DNA of 64,000 bases, from NCBI RefSeq assembly GCF_051020955.1, contig NC_135016.1, forward strand, positions 13,100,001 to 13,164,000, in the 5' to 3' direction. The notes beneath the pieces were generated by a model. That model did no database searches. It saw only the letters and a list, made by a program, of their open reading frames with translations, and was not told the origin of the DNA. Source of the DNA: Megalopta genalis (taxonomy: Eukaryota > Arthropoda > Insecta > Hymenoptera > Halictidae). Below are positions 33,098-45,889 of this stretch, piece after piece; position 1 is the stretch's first letter; every line of letters starts with the position of its first letter. A program made the translations under genes and the position numbers.

Positions 33098-33350
33098 GTA
33101 GTTTATTTCTATATTTAATGAACCGCTCATTGGAATACGTAATTGATTTTACAGATATACGATAAGTAGACCGCGGATTTTACGCATTTATGACAAAAAT
33201 GATTAGCTGAAGTATAAAATTGTGTAAACAAAAGAACAATTTAATAATATAGTTACGTCTTTTTCTACTTCCCAGAATTATTAAAAGGAATAGTTTGTTT
33301 TTTGTATTTAATTTCTGTTTCTTTTTTAATTAGGGAGAATTTACTGCGTT
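33098..33350. repeat. Dispersed repeat, inverse of 19800-20040
   Basis: TTTAATGAACCGCTC, AATTGATTTTACAGATATA and AGACCGCGGATTTTACGC match the inverse of the 19.8-20.0 kb region. The block ends with AGGGAGAATTTACTG at 33330-33345, another end of the neighbouring MITE family, so the two families are interleaved. Confidence 0.55.
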
Positions 33351-33428
33351 GCCACTTTCGCTTCTACGGTGTGAAAGTAAAGATAAAAAAAATAGAAATC
33401 ACGCTGAGAGGTTGTGGTTTTTATTATT

Positions 33429-33695
33429 AGGCTGCAGATATTTGTGCAGTATAGAATTTTTCGAGAACGATCGTAAGAAACAAAAATTAAATAAAAATAA
33501 ATGGTTTCTTCTAATAATTTTGGTAAGTCAAAAATAGCGTAACAATATTATTTTTTCTTTTTATTTTATAATAATCTACATTAATGCTACATGTAATCCA
33601 TAGGTCTTAAAAATATTATTACATTCTTCTTATGTCTTCACAATTTTATATTTCAGCCACTTACTTTTACCGAAAGTGCATAAAATCCGCAGTCC
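33429..33695. mobile_element. Decayed CTGCGGAT-type MITE
   Basis: The left end GGCTGCAGATATTTGTGCA is degenerate. The right end TGCATAAAATCCGCAGTC is intact. The interior shares AAAAATAGCGTAAC with 19527-19717. Confidence 0.5.
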
Positions 33696-33885
33696 AATTA
33701 TTATAATTAAGGTATCCTTATTAAAAGTATCTCCTTTATCTTCATGTGAATTGAATCATATTTTGTTTAATTTCACTTTTAACATATTAGAGAATATGCA
33801 CAGAGATCGATGGTAGTTTTATTCATGTTTAATGATATTTTGCTGAATTTTGTTTTTAATATATCAAAGAATATGCATAATAAAA

Positions 33886-34173
33886 GTAAATTGTATTTTT
33901 ACATAATTTGATTGCAAGTAAATTGTATTTTTATATAATTTGATTGCAAGTAAATTGTATTTTTATGTAATTTGATTGCAAGTAAATTATATTTTTACAT
34001 AATTTGATTGCAAGTAAATTGTATTTTTACATAATTTGATTGCAAGTAAATTGTATTTTTACATAATTTGATTGCAAGTAAATTATATTTTTACATAATT
34101 TGATTGCAAGTAAATTGTATTTTTACATAATTTGATTGCAAGTAAATTGTATTTTTACATAATTTGATTGCAT
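33886..34173 (+). repeat. 32 bp tandem repeat, 9 units
   Basis: GTAAATTGTATTTTTACATA starts every 32 bp from 33886 to 34142. Units differ by one or two substitutions, indicating recent homogenisation. Confidence 0.95.
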
Positions 34174-35440
34174 TTGAATGGTATTTTCATTAATTTCATT
34201 GCTAATACACCGCAGGAAATGTACATTAGAACAAGATAATGGCGTTTTCATTTTATTTTCACCATAAGAAATTGTCTAGCTAGTGGAAACACATTTTGCC
34301 TCATTCCAATGCATACAATATAACTTTTTTGTAATTTCCATAAAGATCCACTTTTTTTATCACTTCGACTGCCACGATTTGAAAATTAGTTTTTATTCTA
34401 ATGTATTATATCCTCTCAATTTTATTGGGATCCGTAAAACGTGACAATGCTGAAACTTAACTTTCCAAATTTAATTTGAATAAATAAAATACTTCAATTA
34501 TGTGAAACGTTTGTGGCGTTCGCCTGGCAGAGAAAGTGTTAATTGCCATTAACAGTCCCTGCATAAATAACATTAATCATGAAATCTGTTCATTTCGCAT
34601 GTCGTCGTAGATACATCTTCGAGCCTGGAATAATAATTTCTGAAGAAACGCGAAAGATTAATTTTTCGGAACGATACTCGTGTCGCAAATTCTTTCCAGT
34701 TAAACGCACCCGCCGATCATTAGCAGACGCATGCCCGTGTCAGTGAATAATTGCTGAAAGTTGCGAAAGAATCGGCGTTGTACCGTTCGCGAGACGTTTC
34801 TTGCCGGGCGCGCGCTTTATTATGTGCTGAGAAAACCCCTGATTAGGAATAACAGCGATCCCCTAAGTACTTCGAGAGGTCTGTATTTCAACGGAATTGT
34901 CATTAAGAGAAACGATTATGAATGATCCAACATTAAAGCCGCGTAACAGTTCAATTCATTTCCGAAGCTAACGACTGGAAGGTCCGGAACGCACACCAGA
35001 ACCCTTTAGCCACTCTCACGACGGTAGTTAGCTACATTAGAAGGAATGACTATGAGTGACATATATGTGTTTGTGTTCACGGTAAATTGTCTAGGTAAGG
35101 TTCTAACTGCGCCCATTAAAGTCGTGGAAACTCGGATGCTTACCACACCTTAAACTTCGTCCCTGAATATTGAAATGTCGTTCGTGGTCTTAGAATAACC
35201 GTGCAATTAACGGGACCCTCCCTTCGAATTATGGAAAAAACTAGGTCGACTCTATAGATTAATTATTGGGAAACCAGACAGTGACGACGTAAAGTACTTT
35301 TTTGCTGTTTATTCGATTATTTTACTTAATGGTAGAGTAATTACCGACGACGTTGGTTGTCTAGTTAATAAACAATCGCGATGAACATATTTTATCGTTA
35401 AATTGTGCAACAATTCGGAAGCGTGAAAAGTTGTTGCAGT
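34174..35440. other. Unique DNA, moderately GC-richer, free of repeats
   Basis: 34600-35260 lacks recognisable repeats and has a more balanced base composition than its surroundings, as conserved non-coding DNA often does. There is no coding signal. Confidence 0.3.
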
Positions 35441-35940
35441 AGCTGACCAACATCTTGTAACGGAGTTGCGTAGAATTACAATTGAGTTACTCAAGGAATT
35501 GTAATTGAGAAGCAATTTAATTTAAATTCAATGAAATTGCAATATAATTCGTAATTGCAATTCGAGTACAATTACAAGGTACTAAGTAATTAAATTGCAT
35601 TAATTACGAAGTACGATGTAATTGAATGATTAAGACTACGTATTACGATGTAATTGAAATAAAATTACGAATTAAAAAATAATAAATCAATTTGTAGTAA
35701 AAGAAAAAAATACTCAGAAGAGACAAAAAAATGAGACAAAAAACTTATCTGACTTCTTCGAAGTTCAGGATTCTAATCAGGAGAATTTTATTTGAATTAC
35801 AGTCACGATTAATATAATTAGAAAAATAATTAACTTACAAGTTTAAATCATATAATTGAATCAATATGTAATTGAAACACGATCTAATTATATTGCGAAA
35901 TTTAATTACAATGTAATTGAATTGGCAAAACCTTGTCTCA
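35440..35940. repeat. TGTAATTGAA-rich degenerate repeat
   Basis: Many occurrences of GTAATTG / CAATTAC (for example TACGATGTAATTGAA), with no fixed period. Confidence 0.55.
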
Positions 35941-36479
35941 CTGTACGAGGCTAACTAGTGCGAAGGATATGCAATAATCTACAATTATAGATTTTTAATA
36001 AATATAAAGAATAAAGTATGAGATTTTATAGGCTCGTCATACTCGTAGGCAATTTTATTAACAGTCTTATATACTTCTAAAAATCTTTAGATATTTGTAA
36101 AAGAAATATGCATTCCAATTTATTTTTTACCAATAAATTACAAAAGATAATTTGTAATAAGCACCGCTGCATGCAATACCGTTGCATAGGATAAATAATG
36201 TTCAAACGTTACGTTACTATTGAAATTTCTTAAAATAAATAATGGTCATTTTCATTGTGCACAAAGACCCGCAGTGTAGCTGCAACAAAATACCTTACCA
36301 CTGCGATAAATGTTTAAGCAATAAATATATGTTTTTAAATGCATAAACCTCGCGCAAATCAGTGTCTCAACCTGGTGCTCCAATATATCCGAACTTCGCC
36401 TCGAATAAAATTATAATTTCAACATCGAGTATGAGAAATAATGGATTTTTCTCCGATCGTCCGTATAACAAATGAATTC

Positions 36480-36960
36480 AGCGACGCTAAAGAAAGAAAA
36501 TCGGCAGCATGAATGCGCGGCTAAAAACCAATCGGGAGCCCCGTTCTACGATTCGAAACTTTGTTTCTGAGTCCATCCACGGGTCGGGCTCGAACTTGAT
36601 TATGACGTAACTCCTAATATCCGGTAATCACTGGTTCGACATGACCCGAAAGACTGGAACAGTTCTAAGATCGATAGAACGCGGCCGGCGCGGCGCGTTC
36701 CGGTTCGGAGCGCTTTTGTTACGAGAACTTCTATCTTTGTGTCGGTGGCTCGCAGGAATTACTTTTATGTGCATCGTCCTAGGGCGTCAGCAACTCTCCT
36801 CGAGTTTTCGTTCCAGGGACTTCTGTTTTAAAACTATGATTGATCGTTCCGGTGTGTCCGACTAGACTTCCACGGACAACCGGCTGCTTTCGTTTCTCCG
36901 CGATGTTTCTCCTGGAATTATTTAAACTGCGTTTGCTTACGGGGTCGTTTCAATTATCCG
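36480..36960. other. GC-richer island, no assignable gene
   Basis: A 74-codon plus-strand frame (36641-36865) has no recognised motif. Confidence 0.3.
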
Positions 36961-39900
36961 ATTTTCCTCTCCACATAGGGACCGCAACTGTTCGAAAGCG
37001 GACTTTTACGTAATATTTTTACTGCACCGATTGCATGAAATTGAAATTAAATAACAAATTCATTCATTCTGTTAATCACTTTAATAGATTAAAAATGATA
37101 TATTGATATTTTCAAATTCTTTCAGTTCTTATGATATTTGAACTTGCGGCTATCCAATTTTGTTGTAAATGCATAAAATCATCAGTCCAATTGTAATCAA
37201 TATGAAAAAAGTGATTGTATAACAATTATTCTTTTTAGGCAATCGTTTTTAAGTCAAAATTGTAGATTGTGGATTTTATATATTTGTCAGAGTTGGGCAA
37301 TTTTCGTTTGAAATAATAAATGACAAATTACGAATTAAATTAATATTTCCTTTGCAAATAATAATTAATTCTTTATTGAAATAAAAAATCATTAAAATGA
37401 TTCCACGAATAATTTATTTATTATTTGAAAATAATTTTAGGGGTTTTAAGGAAAGACAAATAATTAAACATTTTCACCTCTTTTCTCTGTACATTAGTTT
37501 TGCAAATAAAATGTTATATTTTAGTTGAATTTAGGTGAACAGCAAATAATAAGTAATTTTTTTTCCATGCAAGAATATACAATAAGATCTTTGTTGTTAA
37601 TAATAGATCTACATTCAATATTCAAACCAAACAGATAAATAAATTCGTTAAACAATATTGTAGTAATAAATTATATAGGTAGACTATAGGGACCTTTATG
37701 CAAAATAAACATGTTCGCATCACTTGCAAAACGTTGGAGTCAATTAAAATCTTATCTATCTATTAAATAATTTTAATAAATTATAACTAACATATTAACA
37801 TTTTTAGTTCGTTTTAATTTTATCACTATTTTATATTTCATCTATCCATTTCTCAATGTTTTATGTAGTTTATTATGAAATAAGGTATGAGTATGTTTAT
37901 TATGAAACAGAATATTCTGAAGTTGCCCTCATAATAAATATAGCTTTTACAAATGAACTGATTTTCAAACCTCATTTTGTTCTTCACATTTATATGCAGC
38001 TGTAAAATTATAAGCTGGCAGTGCCAATGCCTTCCTTCGTGGCTGTGAAGGTACCGTAAGTGGTAGTCGATAAAATTGAACGACGATGCGATTTGTATTA
38101 ACTTGTAAGTGGGAATATAAAGACAAGTAGTACACTTAGGTAAATGTTAATGTATTATATCGATCGGAGAACGCTTTTAGTTTCACGTTTTATGAGTTAA
38201 TAGAACTGACTAAAAGGCGTTAAAGGCATCGATAAGAATATCTTTCGACAAACATATGCCTAATGGAGGGTCGTAGCAAGGAAATTGATAAGGGTGTATC
38301 GAGAGGATAGGGACGAAATGGTGTTGATAAAGAGAGGGTTCGAAAATTACGAACGGTAAAAGGAACCATTTGGTGCGCGCTCCAATATAACACGTAATCA
38401 TTCCATCTACTCATCGTCGTCCGTTATGAACTTGTTAATGCAGTTTATGAAACGCGCAACAATTTCGATATAATGTACGATAAAATAATACATTATAATA
38501 ATAATCACGTACGAACAAAATTCGTTGAAAAGACCAGAAAAATTTCGACCGTTTTCACAATTCGCACGATTTCCATTTCACGTTTAATTATCAACATTTT
38601 ATAAACTTTTTATACGACTTTTTGGGTGTTATTGAAGGTTGCAAAGCGTTCTCGTTTTAAACGTTATTCAATAACATGGTTGATTACATTGATTTAATAA
38701 AATCATCGAAAGTTTGAAAAGTATTTTTATTTTATTTTATTTTATTGGATAAGTGTCGCTCTGATTGAATGAAATTTAATGGAATTTCACGATGCTCTTA
38801 ATTTAGTATTATCGAAACTCCTAGTGAGGTAAACAAATTTTATTCGGTATCTGGTTTATTAAGATTTTTAATAAATCAGTAATTCAAGGGAAAAATTTCT
38901 CACATTCGATGCTAGAATTAATGGAAATACAATTAAAAAACGAGTAAATTGGCATCTGTCTTTAAAATTACAGTATCACACTTTACTGTTTAAATTCTTC
39001 ACACGTTCTTATTAAAAATTTTCAAAGTATATAACAAGTGACTTTTTCGAAGTATTCTATTATTAAAATAATATCTTGGGCCATTTGATTAGAGATAATG
39101 GAGCATATTACTTAATGTTCAGTCACGCGAGGTAAATTCGTTTCATTAAAAGCTTCTCATTGAAGCGATATAATAGTATGGTACTGCAACAGTGTGTACG
39201 TATTACAACATAATCTACTATATTTTGTGGTTCAATTACCAGCCACAATTTCCGTGAAATTTAACGAAGAAATTATTGCTTCGGAGCTAATAACAATAAT
39301 CTTCCAATCAGTTTATCGGGTCGAAATTATGGGTGCTGTGAAAGCGTGTACCATTACCGAATTGCAAATCTTCAGCCATTTAAGATATTTTGCATACCGT
39401 GGAATACATTTAATGGGAACGCCTGCTGATAACACTTTTACTTTGTTCCTGCCATATGAAATTTTCTATTCGATAAAATAATCTGTATTTAATTCTAATT
39501 CATGGTTAAACTGGTTTGATAAAATAATTTGCAGTAACGTTTGAGCGATAGGAACAACAAATGAAATGTCAAATTGATATACAATAAATGATAATACTAA
39601 ACAGGGAATAGTCATAGAGAATTATAATAGAGACAAAATAATAACACAATAATAGTAGATTAATAGTGACAAGGGAAGATTAATGAATTTATAAAAGGAT
39701 TGATAAAAGCAATCGTTTCTTCAAGAATTTAATTATATGATAATACGATTACGAATATCATTAAAACATTTTAATTAACGAATTCTACCACTGATATACA
39801 TATATTGATATCTAAAAGAGAGCATTCATTGTATCTACATAGGTGAAAGTTGTTCAGAATAATGATCTTGACAACATATTTCAAAGTGATTGGAATCGGA

Positions 39901-40160
39901 AGTGGCACCCTTAGCTCTCCTACGGTGTTCACAAAAACTGATAATTCTGGCGTTCGGGATCATAAACCGGACTAATAAAATACGTAATTCTTGGAAATTC
40001 TTTGGAAATTGCATATAACACAGTGTTTACAAGCTTATTGTTTGAAAGCATATAATAATTAATAAGAAACAAGAAGAATTCAAAAATTGATCTACATAAT
40101 TCAATCAAAATTTGACTCTAATTATGACTTCAATCTATCTCTTATTCATAAACAAGAAAA
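36960..40160. other. AT-rich unique DNA with decayed MITE ends
   Basis: GCATAAAATCATCAGTCC (about 37171) and AGGGACCTTTATGCAAAATA (about 37689) are decayed ends of the CTGCGGAT family. A 95-codon frame at 39194-39481 (plus) has no recognised domain. Confidence 0.3.
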
Positions 40161-41090
40161 CACGTACTTAATGATTATTTTAGTGATCGGAGTTTTGATT
40201 TGTTCGAAATACTCTTCGAATATGATTTTATTCGAAATATTTCTCACATACAATTTCATTCGTAATATAATTCGAATAAAATTTTATTCAATTTTATTTA
40301 GAATTTATTCGAAATATTATTCGAATAGAATTTTATTCGTAGTATTGGTCGAATAAAATTTGACTCGGAGAATTTGTTGGAATAAAATTTTATTCAAAGA
40401 ATTTCTTCGATATATAATATTATTCGAATAGAATTATATCCGATGAATTTTTTCGATATATTATAGGAATCAAATTTTATTCAAAGAACTTCTTCGATAT
40501 ATTCTATTCGTATAAAATGTTAATCAAATAATTTCTTTGACATATGATTCGAATACAATTTTATTCGATGAATTTATTTGATATATTATACGAATCAAAT
40601 GTTATTCAAAGTACTTCTTCGATATACTCTATTCGAATAAAATGTTAATCAAAGAATTTCTTTGACATATTATTCGAATAGAATTATATTCGATGAATTT
40701 ATTCGATATATTATACGAATCAAATTTTATTCAAAGAACTTCTTCGATATACTCTATTCGTATAAAATGTTAATCAAAGAATTTCTTCGATATATTATTC
40801 GAATACAATTCTATTCGATGAATTTATTCGATATATTATACGAATCAAATGTTATTTAAAGTACTTCTTCGATATACTCTATTCGAATAAAATGTTAATC
40901 AAAGAATTTCTTTGACATATTATTCGAATAGAATTATATATTCGATGAATTTATTCGATACATTATCTCAATCAAATTTTATTCAAAGAACTTCTTCGAT
41001 ATACTCTATTCGAATAAAAAGTTAATCAAAGAATTTCTTCGATATATTATTCGAATGCAATTCTATTCGATATGTTTTCCGAGTCAAATT
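40160..41090 (+). repeat. 125 bp tandem repeat of TTCGAATAAA-type sequence
   Basis: From about 40380 a unit of 125 bp is visible: CTATTCG(A/T)ATAAAATG starts at 40504, 40629, 40754, 40879 and, after a 2 bp insertion, 41006. Units consist of alternating ATTCGAATAAAATTTTATTC-like palindromes and CTTCTTCGATATA. Confidence 0.85.
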
Positions 41091-41099
41091 TTAATCGAA

Positions 41100-41870
41100 T
41101 AATGCCGAATTCTGGGTCTGAGCAAAGACTGAACGAACAGCCCACCATTTCAGCGGCGGAAGCTTCGGGGCTTCTCACGTGCAGCGCACGTCCTGCCCGA
41201 TCATCGAGGTCTCCGAAGATAGTTAGCGGCGGCCCGATGCCGCCAGAGTCGTTTCCGAATGGCAGACTGGTATCGTTCTGTCTAATATTCGTGGTATCGC
41301 GCCGGAACAGTTCCAGGTGGTCGGCACGCATATCCCGACGGATGAACGGGAAGTACGATAGAACGAAAACACTTTCATGGATAACCGAGCGTCGCGATAA
41401 AGCCGGCTGGGAGGGTCCTGGCCGGTTCGAGGAAACGAGCCTCGTGGATCGAAGAGAGGCCGACACGGCAATAAACAATTACTTAAGGCACTGTTACGCG
41501 CGGCACACCCACGCATTAGTCGAAGTAGAATGCCGCACCCATCCGTGATCGCGGCCCGTGGGCTTGGTTCTCCATTAGTATACACACACGTATAGCCGTT
41601 GCCGTCGCTCTGACAGCCTTCTTCCCATGCATCCGTGGCGACGACGCGCTAGCTCAACGTTGATTCGATCGGATCGGGTACAATCGAATCGGACGATGAC
41701 GTACCGAGTCATTTTTCAAGCCGACCGGGTAATGGTCTTTCGTCGGTTTTTAGTGGTAATTGAATGGCCGGCCCGGGACCCCGGTGTTTTATGGCGATCG
41801 AGTGTATTCAGCGGCCTGACGTCTACGGCTTGTCTCCACGTAACAGCCGGTTTGCTAAAGTGATTAACTT
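41100..41870. other. GC-rich island with long overlapping frames
   Basis: Frames of 158 codons (41072-41548, plus), 143 (41047-41478, minus) and 120 (41223-41585, minus) overlap. The minus-strand frame contains a possible small exon (separate entry). No protein family was recognised. Confidence 0.4.
41179..41281 (-). CDS. Possible internal exon, unproven
   Basis: On the minus strand, an acceptor-like AATATTAG is followed by an open stretch (NDTSLPFGNDSGGIGPP, then LTIFGDLDDRAGRALH), ending at a good donor CAC|GTGAGA. Residues are mixed and not low-complexity. No family could be named, and the frame stays open beyond both sites, so a GC-driven chance frame is equally possible. Confidence 0.2.
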
Positions 41871-42050
41871 CGTGAAACCAGTACCGCTGGGAATTAATGA
41901 ATAGACTGGGAATTAAGCATTTTTTTAGACGGTTGGGAGCATCGGGAGTTGAGTGGATATGGATTTCTTGGGAATTAGGGACTGGGTGGGTTAGAAGAAG
42001 CGAAGGGGTTGAAATAATAACGGTTATTGTTCTTCGTTAATGCAGTGGAT

Positions 42051-42250
42051 AGATTGCGAATTTTTATGCAAAATAAAAATTTTCTTTATCAGTCGCAGTA
42101 AACGAGTGCCAAATTATTAATTATTTTTTCCTTTGATCATTTCAGTGAGTTGAAAGTAATGCATGAACAATGTTAAATTTTTAAAATTCGTTTGACATTT
42201 TAAATTTTATCTACCAATGTTTACAACAAATGCATACAATTCATGATCTA
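42051..42250. mobile_element. Decayed CTGCGGAT-type MITE
   Basis: Left AGATTGCGAATTTTTATGCA and right ATGCATACAATTCATGATCT are degenerate inverts. AAAATAAAAATTTTC follows the left end, as in related copies. Confidence 0.45.
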
Positions 42251-43002
42251 ATAACGTCGAGTAGTTGTTACATAACGTATGGAAAAGCAATGATAGAGTG
42301 GGACATTTCCATTCTCTCAAAAATTGTGAATCTGTTTGGAATGAAATAATATTTGTTTTGTAACTATGCTGTACGTACTTTTCTTTGTTTTATGTTATAC
42401 ATATCTAATCACTCCTAATTTGAAGCCGCTTCCATTTAATATGGGGCTATTTAAAGGAAAAAATTATATTATATTAAAAAGCCTCAGACATTTCAATTAG
42501 AGTCAGTCTTGAAAAGTCTTATAAATTGTACGGATTATGCGTAGCAGAAAATTAACACCATTTAGATGTGATTTTTCATATGTGCTCAAAATTATTTTTA
42601 ACTATTTGCACTGTATATGATACCATGGTATTAAAAATTTAAAATAAAAAATGAAAGAATATTTGAACATTGCAACCTCTTTGTGACTTTTAGTCCACCC
42701 TATATAGTATTGCACTCAACTCTCACATGCTACTCACAGTCAGAAACAGTTGCCCAGATGATTATTGCACAATACTTCACCTGTTCTCGATTAGCAGCAT
42801 TGAGCATGAAAGTAACAGTGTGAAAGTTAAAGTTTCAGTAACAAAGTTATTAAAGATGTATTTAACAATTAAGAAAATAATTCTTACTTAAACGTTTGGG
42901 TAAGCTTATATGAAATAAAAATTTCTAGATGAATTGCTTTATGCAATTACAACGCCAGATTAAATTAGTATACGTGAAAATGTAGCCATTCAATCATTTA
43001 AA

Positions 43003-43044
<42 letters not shown>

Positions 43045-43966
43045 CATGGAATTGAATAATTCTCTTGATTAGAGGAATTAAATTATATTTAATACCTTTC
43101 ATGAACTAAATTATTACGTTTGATTTGATCATCACAAAATTCTCAAAATACTGGTTATCGCATAGAAGGTGGATTTTATTAATAATTTTAATCATTTCGA
43201 TATACAAAAAAACCATTTCTTAAAATTTCTGTGATAAATATTTAGAAGAAAACACATTCTTAGATACATATTAATGTAATTAATGTTATTAAGTTATATG
43301 AAGAAATCCACTAAGAAATTAAGTAATAAATGATTTTTTGCAAAATCATGTTTTTAAATAGTGGCTATAAAAATCGACACAATGTATAGTCAAGTAAAAT
43401 TGTCCACAATAATTAATCGAAACATTTTTATCAAAATGTCATACGAAAAATGATTGAATTAATAAGAAATCCATTTTTAGTCCACGCAGACGACTATACA
43501 CGTTGAAGCAAAGACTTCGTGTCAATAACATCGCACCCGAACCAGCTGTTTTATTCCCCGTCATTAATCACGTTCTGTCTTGTCTCAGATTAGATACGAA
43601 AGACAATAAACCGCGCATTAAACGTGACACAATTGGCGCGCACCAACACAACAGTAATTCAATATACTAAAACTGTTTGCAAATTCACGGTACGATAGCT
43701 CGACAGACGCGCGCACGCACACGCACGCATATACATACGCACACACGCTCGTACATACAAATAGAAATCCATCCGTACAAAAGCATCGATTTGAAACGCA
43801 AATGTATCAGTGTCATCAAACAATGCTCGGCAGCATCCCTAAATGTGACTGACGCCCGACGAAGTTTTTAAAGCGTGGCGGCGCACAGTGAACCGAATCG
43901 AGAAATTCAGTGACATTTTCAAAATTTTTCTCTTATGCTATTCGAATAATGCATTTCGCTTTGTAA
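42251..43966. other. AT-rich unique DNA with a (CT)n microsatellite
   Basis: A (CT)n run occupies about 43005-43041. CA/CG-rich sequence (ACGCGCGCACGCACACGC) lies near 43705. No gene was recognised. Confidence 0.4.
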
Positions 43967-44143
43967 CCCTTTGCGCTCGGATAACGACTCCGAGGCGATG
44001 CTAAAAATTGTTACGCTACTTTCAAAAGAATTTTCGCGTTATTAAATTTGTCTGTATTTCGTAAATTGTCAAATAATAGATGTCAAGGTCAATTTAATAT
44101 GTATCAATTAAAAATAGTCGTATCAAATGGAAGTAGCATTGTA

Positions 44144-44732
44144 TTGGGTTGGAAACTAAGTAATTGCCGATTTGTTCAATGAAATAAAAATTTTTTTTTA
44201 CTTGGAATGAAGTTTAATCTGTAATGTATTTTCCATTTTGTTCGATGACCTTTTGCCATCTCTCTGACAACTTGAAAATTCCACACTCGTAGAAAGTCTG
44301 ATCCTTTTCGGCCAAAACTGAGTTAAGTGAGATTTTACAGCGTCGTCATCATTAAAAGTTTTACCACGAAGGGAGTTGTCCAGGGATCGAAATAAGTGGT
44401 AATCCGATGGCGCGAGATCAGGGCTATATGGTGGGTGTAACATCAATTCCCAACCAATATCCATCAATTTTTTCCGAGTGGACAAAGACGTGTGCGGCCT
44501 AGCATTGTCCTGGTGCAAAATGACACCTTTACGATTGACCAAATCTGGTCGCTTTTCCTTGACCGCTGCATTCAATTTGTCCAGTTGCTAACATTCACGA
44601 ATAATAAAAAATAACATAATAATAATAATAATAATAATAATAATTTTGTAATATAACATTTACGGATATCATAAAAATGGGAGTGAGAGACATCTATAAC
44701 TGAAATCGGCAATTACTTAGTTGCCAACCCAA
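44144..44732 (-). mobile_element. Internally deleted mariner element, copy 2 (nested)
   Basis: Complete from TTGGGTTGGAAACTAAG to TTGCCAACCCAA. TA duplications at 44142-44143 and 44733-44734 mark insertion into the MITE 43967-44787. It is 589 bp long. Except for scattered substitutions and a longer (ATA)n run, it matches 1-571 throughout, with the same internal deletion. Confidence 0.95.
44198..44587 (-). pseudogene. Mariner transposase, C-terminal remnant
   Basis: Homologous to the remnant at 61-435. HQDNARPHTSLSTRKKL and SPDLAPSDYHLF keep both catalytic Asp residues with DD34D spacing, and here the motif residues are intact. One A is lost near 44316 (CCAAAACTGAG instead of CCAAAAACTGAG), so the last 30 or so residues are out of frame. 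The N-terminal two thirds are missing. A stop lies immediately upstream of QLDKLN, exactly as in copy 1. Confidence 0.92.
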
Positions 44733-45149
44733 TAGATTGAAGCAAATGTCTTCGTTTAGCAGTTAAAATAGTCTCCAGTGCAAAGGGTTAAATGTCCATC
44801 CCTCTCGAAGCTGCAGAAATTAAGGCAATTTAACGTAGATTTTAATCAAAATAAACAGATCAAATTGAACGTTTTAAAGATAGTATTTGTCGCACGAAAA
44901 AATTGGTTCCTTTCCTCGATTCATCCTGAACTTGTGGAAAATAATTCGAGTTGAGGGTTGCTTCATTTCGATTTACAGGGGTTCTTAGGACGCAGCAGAA
45001 GCGAACGAACAGAAATTGTCGTCTTATAGACATTTCCGAGTTATCGAGATTCGACTGCATTCACGAGCACGCCCATAGATTTCGTTTGCCGGCTTTGCGC
45101 AAGCAAATTTTTCGTATTCCTGTCCCCGATCGCCGCGCCGTCATCTAAA

Positions 45150-45700
45150 AAAATACTCGCCGGCAAACATTATAATCCAGCACGCGCGTGTTGGCGGATC
45201 AAGCAACTCGAAATGCGAAAGTAGTTTTCCGGAGTTTGCGCAGCTCGTTACCCGCCGCTTACACGTTCATTTACCAGCGTAAACATACACTCGGGGTGCG
45301 TGTGCATGCTTTATTCCCCCCCACCGGCAATCGCTACGAGTCACGTAGATCACGTGTTTACCGTGCGCACACCGGCCTGCTGGGTAATTAGCTGATACGC
45401 CTCCTAATTGTTTTACCTGTCAATGGGTCCGGCGACCAGCCTTAAAACCCCCCCGTGACGATAATACTAATCGGGCCAACAAAAGCGGCAAGGAGTGGTC
45501 TGCCCGAGTCCCGGTAAAAATGAAGATCGATAACCGGCCACGTGAAACCAGTCCCCTGGGCGAACCTAGCTTCCGACAGACGTTCCACGTTGCGCAATCT
45601 AATGCGAGGATAATATGCGATCGATAATTACGTAAAACCATCATTATTCGGATCTACGCTTGCATTAGACGTAACGCGCGCGCCCGCAGAATGTTTCGGA
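45150..45700. other. GC-rich island, no assignable gene
   Basis: CpG-containing unique sequence with overlapping 65-74 codon frames that carry no motif. Confidence 0.3.
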
Positions 45701-45889
45701 TAATGGGGTTAATGTAGGTACAGTGACTCGCATTAACATTCGGACGCCAATTAAAACGGGATAACCGTTTCAACGGCGAACGAAATGACATGTGTTTCTT
45801 TTGAGATATTAGAGAGACTCGATATTAGCAAATGATCTGCATTTGTTAGTACGTTTCGTTGTATTTGTAGCACAGTTGTGGTCAGAAAG

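Larger units (their letters stand above)
43967..44787. mobile_element. piggyBac-type MITE split by a mariner
   Basis: The left end CCCTTTGCGCTCGGATAACG follows GTAA (43963-43966, a decayed TTAA). The right end GTGCAAAGGG is followed by TTAA (44788-44791). CCCTTTGC(A/G)C next to TTAA is the pattern of piggyBac-superfamily ends. Removing the inserted mariner and one TA leaves about 230 bp, a normal MITE length. Confidence 0.75.

Noticed and set aside
33886..34173. Regular 32 bp repeats suggestive of a CRISPR array
   Set aside because: The units are contiguous with no unique spacers, and the setting is a eukaryotic genome. It is a minisatellite.
39194..39481. 95-codon plus-strand frame
   Set aside because: AT-rich surroundings, no recognised motif and no splice or promoter context. 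It is plausible by chance in 64 kb.
41072..41548. 158-codon plus-strand frame
   Set aside because: It overlaps two minus-strand frames and starts in the TTCGAATAAA repeat, with no recognisable domain.
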